NCBI RefSeq assembly: GCF_014696065.1
Contig: NZ_JACJPL010000026.1
Span: 434,001-498,000, forward strand
Length of the DNA stretch: 64,000 nucleotides
Origin: Leptolyngbya sp. FACHB-261
GTDB lineage: Bacteria; Cyanobacteriota; Cyanobacteriia; FACHB-261
Direction: 5' to 3'
Part shown: piece after piece, positions 59,490 through 64,000 of the stretch
Layout of the letters: every line of letters starts with the position of its first letter
How positions within the stretch are numbered: the stretch's first letter is position 1
The notes under the pieces: model-generated
What the model was told of the DNA's origin: nothing
Database searches by the model: none
Seen by the model: the letters and a program-made list of their open reading frames with translations, nothing else
Position numbers and translations under genes: made by a program

Positions 59490-61766
59490 ATGAGCCCGAA
59501 GCCAAACGCCAAGCCTAGCGCTACCGACCACCACAACAGCCCTGATCAGCCTATATCTGAGGTTGCCACTACAACCAGGGTTCGTCCGCGTTATGTACCT
59601 CAGGACGGCTTACCGCTAAATAGTTGGCCCTGTATTCTCACTCAAGTTGACCAGCCAACGCTGACCCTCAAAGACCAGGATATCTTCCTGGTCACCGACC
59701 TCATGGGCAACATTGCCAGATGCGGTGAAGAGACCTCATTAGGACTGTTTTGCCAGGATACGCGCTACCTCAGCCGCCTAGAGTTACAGGTTGACGGGCG
59801 CGCCCCAATTTTGCTTGATAGTGACGCAGGTGACGGTTCTTTTCTCAGCGCCCTGTGCACTAACCCTCGGATCTCGCGGGGGGAAGATCGTGAAGATTTG
59901 TTGCCGGAGCGAGTTGGCATTCAACGAGAGATCGCTCTTTGTGGTGGCATGTTGGAGCAGATCACGGTCACTAACTACCATCGTGAGCCGGTGACGCTCA
60001 CCTTTAGCCTGACCTTTGAGGCCGATTTTGCCGACCTGTTTGAGGTGCGAGGTATGACGCGCCTGCAGCGAGGTCAATCGATGCGGCCTGAAACCGAGCT
60101 AGACCACCACATTCTTTTGGCTTATGAAGGGCTTGACCAGCGCCTGCTGCTGAGTGAAGTGACTTTCAGTGATCACTTGCCGGACCGGATTGAAGGCAAC
60201 ACAGCAGTCTGGACCTTGGACCTGGACTCTCATGACCAAAAGATTTTGAGCTATCGCGTCGAAATGCTGATCGACGACAAGCCAGCTTCGGTTGTCAAAG
60301 CTCCACCGACCCTAGCGCAGGCACAAGCAACGACCAAGGCTGAACGTGAAGGCTGGCGCTCTCAAATCACCCATGTCCGCTCTGATAGCCAGGGTTTTAA
60401 CCGGGTGATCGAACGGGCGGAGGCCGATTTGTATCTGCTGCGTCAGCCCGTTAGTCAGCACACCGTATTTGCGGCAGGCGTGCCTTGGTTCTCAACCCTG
60501 TTCGGACGTGACTCGCTGATCACTGCTAATCAAGCCTTGGTTTTAGACCCCACCGTTGCCCGAGATACCCTGCTGGTCCTGGCTGAGTTCCAGGGCACCA
60601 AGGATGACGAGTGGCGCGATGAGCAACCGGGCAAGATCTTGCATGAAATTCGTACCGGCGAGATGGCTCGCTGCAACGAAATCCCACATACGCCCTACTA
60701 CGGCACCATCGACGCAACGCCCCTGTGGCTGATGCTGCTGGGTGACTACTATGCCTGGACCGGCGATCGGGTAACGGTTGAGAAGCTTTGGCCCAATGCC
60801 CTGGCGGCGATGGGCTGGATCGACCGCAACTGCCCCAGAAATGGCTATCTTGCCTATCAACGTCGCTCGGCGCGGGGCCTGGTAAACCAGGGCTGGAAAG
60901 ATTCGGGCGATTGCATTGTCGACCGCACCGGCCAATTTGCTGAAGCGCCCATTGCCCTGTGTGAAGTGCAGGGCTATGTCTACAGCTCTAAAGTTCGAGC
61001 AGCAGACCTAGCGCATATGCTGGGTTATCCTGGCCTGGCCCGCCAATGGAAAGAAGATGCTCAGGCGCTCAAGGTTCGATTCAATCGGGACTTCTGGGTC
61101 AGTGAGCTCGACTACTGTGCCCTGGCTCTAGATGGTGATGGCAAACCCGTTGACAGCATCACCTCTAACCCAGCTCATGCCCTATTTACTGGCATTTTTA
61201 GCGATGAACACGCCCGCAGTGTGGCCGAACGGGTGCTAGCCCCTGATCTCAACTCAGGCTGGGGTATCCGAACTCTGAGCAGTGACTCGCCTGCCTACAA
61301 CCCAATGGGCTATCACACCGGCTCAGTTTGGCCCCACGACAACGGCATGATTATTCAGAGCCTGCGAGCGGTTGGCATGATTAAGCCAGCTCTGGACCTA
61401 ACCACCCATCTGTTTGAAGCGGCTCGAACCCAGCCTTACTCGCGCTTACCAGAACTGTTCTGTGGCTATCCCCACACCGAGCGCAATCAGGTCATTCCCT
61501 ATCCGGTGGCCTGTTCGCCCCAGGCTTGGGCAGCAGGCAGCGTCTTTCAACTGTTGCAGGCAGTGGTGAACTTGGTACCGGATGCACCCAATAACTATCT
61601 GCGCGTGATCGACCCTATGCTGCCAGAGGCTATTGAAACCCTCAGCTTCCGCAACTTACGCGTTGGATCCACGGTGTTGGATCTGGAATTTGAGCGCAGT
61701 AACGGCACCACCAGTTGCCGGGCTGTGAACAAGCGGGGCCACTTGCGCGTATTGATTGAAGCCTAA
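59490..61766 (+). CDS. Glycogen-debranching-type amylo-alpha-1,6-glucosidase
   Basis: 758 residues. The N-terminal beta-sandwich domain (GDE N-bis type) shows DIFLVTDLMGNIARCGEETSLGLFCQDTRYLSRLEL near 65. The C-terminal (alpha/alpha)6 barrel has GVPWFSTLFGRDSLITANQAL near 330, with the acid RD-S motif, GWKDSGDCIVD near 470 and GSVWPHDNGMIIQSLRA near 610, containing the second acid region. Members hydrolyse alpha-1,6 or other glucosidic links in storage glucans or glucosylated solutes. There is no signal peptide, so it is cytoplasmic. Its divergent neighbour is a GT4 glycosyltransferase. ATG start; GAGGG lies 20 bases upstream, too far to be decisive. Confidence 0.87.
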   Translation: MSPKPNAKPSATDHHNSPDQPISEVATTTRVRPRYVPQDGLPLNSWPCILTQVDQPTLTLKDQDIFLVTDLMGNIARCGEETSLGLFCQDTRYLSRLELQVDGRAPILLDSDAGDGSFLSALCTNPRISRGEDREDLLPERVGIQREIALCGGMLEQITVTNYHREPVTLTFSLTFEADFADLFEVRGMTRLQRGQSMRPETELDHHILLAYEGLDQRLLLSEVTFSDHLPDRIEGNTAVWTLDLDSHDQKILSYRVEMLIDDKPASVVKAPPTLAQAQATTKAEREGWRSQITHVRSDSQGFNRVIERAEADLYLLRQPVSQHTVFAAGVPWFSTLFGRDSLITANQALVLDPTVARDTLLVLAEFQGTKDDEWRDEQPGKILHEIRTGEMARCNEIPHTPYYGTIDATPLWLMLLGDYYAWTGDRVTVEKLWPNALAAMGWIDRNCPRNGYLAYQRRSARGLVNQGWKDSGDCIVDRTGQFAEAPIALCEVQGYVYSSKVRAADLAHMLGYPGLARQWKEDAQALKVRFNRDFWVSELDYCALALDGDGKPVDSITSNPAHALFTGIFSDEHARSVAERVLAPDLNSGWGIRTLSSDSPAYNPMGYHTGSVWPHDNGMIIQSLRAVGMIKPALDLTTHLFEAARTQPYSRLPELFCGYPHTERNQVIPYPVACSPQAWAAGSVFQLLQAVVNLVPDAPNNYLRVIDPMLPEAIETLSFRNLRVGSTVLDLEFERSNGTTSCRAVNKRGHLRVLIEA

Positions 61767-61799
61767 TCACGTGGCGGTTTGATTTAAATCTTCAAGCAG

Positions 61800-62075
61800 T
61801 TAAGCCCATGTTGTATAGCAGCATGGGTTGACTGCTTTTGAGGATGATTGAACATCTGCTTGCTCATTAGTCTCACCGGTCTGACAGCGTGAAACCTCGC
61901 CTCGCTCTAGAGCGTCCATGAGGCGATTCAGCGCATCCAGATCCGTGGAGGTGAAGTCTTGTTTACTCAGCAGATCACTGATCCGCCACTCAGCCCAAGC
62001 AGAAAGTTGGTGCGCGGCCAGAGCTTTTGTTGCGAGATAGCAGATGCTGAGCCGGGAATGCGAGGCAGAATTCAT
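61800..62075 (-). CDS. Small conserved-looking protein of unknown function
   Basis: 91 residues. The body is helical: LSICYLATKALAAHQLSAWAEWRISDLLSKQDFTSTDLDALNRLMDALERGEVSR, followed by a polar, divergent tail. There is no membrane segment. I recall similar 70-90-residue proteins in cyanobacteria but no function. A CCCATG/CATGGG hairpin (61805-61827) covers its stop codon region and lies between it and the convergent debranching-type gene. The ATG at 62075 has no good ribosome site. Confidence 0.55.
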   Translation of the reverse strand: MNSASHSRLSICYLATKALAAHQLSAWAEWRISDLLSKQDFTSTDLDALNRLMDALERGEVSRCQTGETNEQADVQSSSKAVNPCCYTTWA

Positions 62076-62279
62076 CGCGTTAATCTACTCAACTGGCTCT
62101 GCACCCTACGCGACCCTTAGGCTCGGCTCAGGGCAGATTGTTTAAACTTTTTCTGTCTTTAACTCAGGTCTTAATTCCAGGTTCTATCTAGAGAGCAGTG
62201 TTTTTCTCTCACAAGCGAGATGCTTCAGGCTCAGCTTTAGCGCAGCATAAAAGACTATGCCTCCCGTAGGATTTGTCTT

Positions 62280-64000
62280 ATGCTTCTCCAGCTTCCGGTT
62301 CTGGAACCCTCAGAAGCAGCCCTTACCTTCTCAGGCTCCCAGTTTTTGGTGAGTTTGATTGCAGGGCTGATTATGGCTTTTGCCTTTCAGTTATTGCTGA
62401 CCAATTTTGGGGTTGCTGCAGGGATTACAGCTCTGGGTTTTCTGTCCCCGTCTAAAGCCTCCTCTACAACAGAAACCGCAGAGATTGTGGAAGATTTAGA
62501 AGATGCAGATAGCAGCCTACCTAATATTGGTTTCTGGTTAGGATTTAGCACGCTACTGACGGTCAACACTGTACTATTTTTCGCCTGTTTTCTGGCGGTG
62601 AAATTGAGTTTGGTGAGTAGTGCCAGCGTGGGAGCAATTCTAGCGATTGTGATCTGGTCCTCGTATTTCCTGATTCTAATTTGGGTGAGTTCTACAGTCA
62701 TTGGCTCCTTTATTGGTGCAGTTGTGAACACGGCGATTTCAGGGTTTCAAGGACTGGTCAATACAGCTTCCAATGCCTTTGCTAAGCCAGTTGAACCCAA
62801 AGCTACGGAGCAGCTCCCACTGAGTCAAGTTGAAACTGTGGCTGCACTTAGTCAGGGTTTCAGCGATGCTTTGAGTAACAGTGGCCTGCAAGAAACGCTG
62901 CAAACCTATCTGCAACGCTTGCAGCCACCTCAACTCGATTTGCCTGCAATGCGCAACGAAATCAAGGAGCTATTGCAAGCAGAGCTAGAGCCTGTACGCG
63001 AAAGTCGATTAGCGAGCAAATTCGCCAGCAATTTGGAGCGTCAGGCTTTATTGGACTTAATCAAGAGCCGTCCTGATTTTTCCCAACAGGAGGCCGATCA
63101 GTTGGCTGACGAGCTAAAAGCTGCTTGGCAACAGGTTAGCCAAGACCCGCCTGATCCCCAAACTGAATTGCTCGATCTTCTACAATCAGCGGATCCAAAG
63201 TCTCTAGACGCCCAATCTCTTCAACAGCGGTTGCATGCCGCTGGCAAACAGCTCAGCTCCTTCGCATCTCAGAACCTCACTCAAAATCTTGATTTCAAGG
63301 CGCTGCTCAGAACTGTACTGCAACGAGTTGACCTCTCCGACTTAGATGTGGAGAAAATTCTGCCACAGGTGCAAGCCTTTTTGGGTTCTAACCCTAACGA
63401 AGTTGCTGAAAAATCGGCACAGCCTTTTAGTACAATTCGGGCTGATATTGAAAATTACTTACTCAACGCTTACCCCTGGGCACTGAGGCGCAAAACCGTT
63501 AAAACCGAGTTCAAAGATGTTCTCTATGATCCAGAGGCGGCGCCAGAAGCAATCCAAAAACAATTGGAAAAGCTTGATCGCAGTTACTTTGTTCAGGTGC
63601 TTCAGCAACGCCAAGATCTAACTCCTGACAAGCTAGAGAAAGTCGCTAACCGGCTAGAAGAAGTGCGGCTCGATGTCCTAGATAAAGTCCAAGTGGCTCA
63701 GACCCAAGAACAAGCACAGGATCTGCAAAACCGCTTGGGTCACTATCTCAGGTCACTCAAAAAATCCAAGTTTGGAACTAAAAGTTTTCAACGAGAGCTG
63801 AAAAGCCTATTAAGCTCAGAGGCAAATTTCAGTGGTCTGCGCCAACGCCTGAGCCCTTTAGATCGCCATAGCCTACGACACCTACTGAAGGAGCGAACTG
63901 ACCTTAGCCAGGCCGAATTGACCAAATTGCTCAATCAGCTTGAAAGCCTGCGAGATCAGGTTTTGGCCGAGGCCTCAGACCAACAAGAACGTGCTCAAAC
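62280..64000 (+). CDS. Large membrane protein with repeated helical modules (3' end outside window)
   Basis: The frame is open from the ATG at 62280 (TAGGA eight bases upstream) to the window edge, over 570 codons. Residues 20-60 and 84-165 contain about four hydrophobic segments (FLVSLIAGLIMAFAFQLLL; FWLGFSTLLTVNTVLFFACF; GAILAIVIWSSYFLILIW; SSTVIGSFIGAVVNTAI). Thereafter the protein is soluble, Gln/Leu/Glu-rich and helical, with a recurring unit R-x-D-hydrophobic-S/T followed by a helix: RPDFSQQEADQLADEL, RVDLSDLDVEKILPQV, RQDLTPDKLEKVANRL and RTDLSQAELTKLLNQL. I know such proteins only from cyanobacteria, with no function. An anchored scaffold is a reasonable guess. Confidence 0.8.
   Translation, partial: MLLQLPVLEPSEAALTFSGSQFLVSLIAGLIMAFAFQLLLTNFGVAAGITALGFLSPSKASSTTETAEIVEDLEDADSSLPNIGFWLGFSTLLTVNTVLFFACFLAVKLSLVSSASVGAILAIVIWSSYFLILIWVSSTVIGSFIGAVVNTAISGFQGLVNTASNAFAKPVEPKATEQLPLSQVETVAALSQGFSDALSNSGLQETLQTYLQRLQPPQLDLPAMRNEIKELLQAELEPVRESRLASKFASNLERQALLDLIKSRPDFSQQEADQLADELKAAWQQVSQDPPDPQTELLDLLQSADPKSLDAQSLQQRLHAAGKQLSSFASQNLTQNLDFKALLRTVLQRVDLSDLDVEKILPQVQAFLGSNPNEVAEKSAQPFSTIRADIENYLLNAYPWALRRKTVKTEFKDVLYDPEAAPEAIQKQLEKLDRSYFVQVLQQRQDLTPDKLEKVANRLEEVRLDVLDKVQVAQTQEQAQDLQNRLGHYLRSLKKSKFGTKSFQRELKSLLSSEANFSGLRQRLSPLDRHSLRHLLKERTDLSQAELTKLLNQLESLRDQVLAEASDQQERAQ

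Noticed and set aside
1-64000. CRISPR array, tRNA or rRNA genes, insertion sequences
   Set aside because: No regularly spaced repeats, no TTCGAATCC-type T-arm context, no rRNA-like conserved stretches and no transposase motifs were seen.

Overview
The window is a 64 kb stretch of cyanobacterial chromosome. The evidence is the gene content: a glycolate dehydrogenase set (glcD-glcE-glcF) as used in cyanobacterial photorespiration, a CYP110-like cytochrome P450, an NdbB-like type 2 NAD(P)H dehydrogenase, a DUF760 protein, a YggT protein, an FtsH protease with its own leader, a second-type (transketolase-like) phosphoketolase, Ser/Thr kinases with membrane tails, and several small families I know only from cyanobacteria. 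Genes are dense, on both strands, with many short operons. I saw no rRNA, tRNA, CRISPR array, transposase or phage gene. The genus cannot be named from the sequence, and I found no HIP1 octamer (GCGATCGC) by eye.

Layout. 1-7050 holds housekeeping and accessory genes: an alpha/beta hydrolase, a HAD phosphatase whose leader forms a long hairpin, a GNAT acetyltransferase, a membrane acyltransferase, a STAS protein, a candidate small RNA, and a large Walker-A protein that looks AddB/RecB-like. 7575-21001 is one long, same-strand locus: fatty acyl-AMP ligase, acyl-CoA dehydrogenase-like enzyme, acyl carrier protein, MBOAT acyltransferase, DltD-like SGNH protein, NdbB-like quinone reductase, HTTM-DCC fusion, and two GT-C-like membrane proteins. 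Its core has the logic of the D-alanylation (Dlt) system, but with a fatty-acid ligase in place of DltA and a dehydrogenase added. This is the best candidate in the window for an undescribed system: acyl activation, desaturation on a carrier, and transfer through the membrane to a surface or lipid-linked glycan.

21499-33014 carries a small conserved protein, YggT, an endonuclease/phosphatase-fold protein, a PBP4-type D-Ala-D-Ala carboxypeptidase, a DUF3291/LysE/LysE/MocR export module, AmpG, cysteine synthase and 1-Cys peroxiredoxin. 33066-41562 has an FtsH protease, DUF760, a second hydrolase, a 1106-residue hybrid histidine kinase with a blue-light LOV domain and an AhpD-like CxxC domain, and a Tat-exported GH10 xylanase.

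41688-57837 is mainly central carbon metabolism: a four-carbon acid sugar kinase, a transketolase-like phosphoketolase, P450, a nine-repeat WG lipoprotein, glcD/E/F downstream of a Ser/Thr kinase and tpiA, and pnp. 57984-61766 is a divergent pair, a GT4 glycosyltransferase and a glycogen-debranching-type glucosidase. The window ends inside a large membrane protein (62280 onward) built from repeated helical modules.
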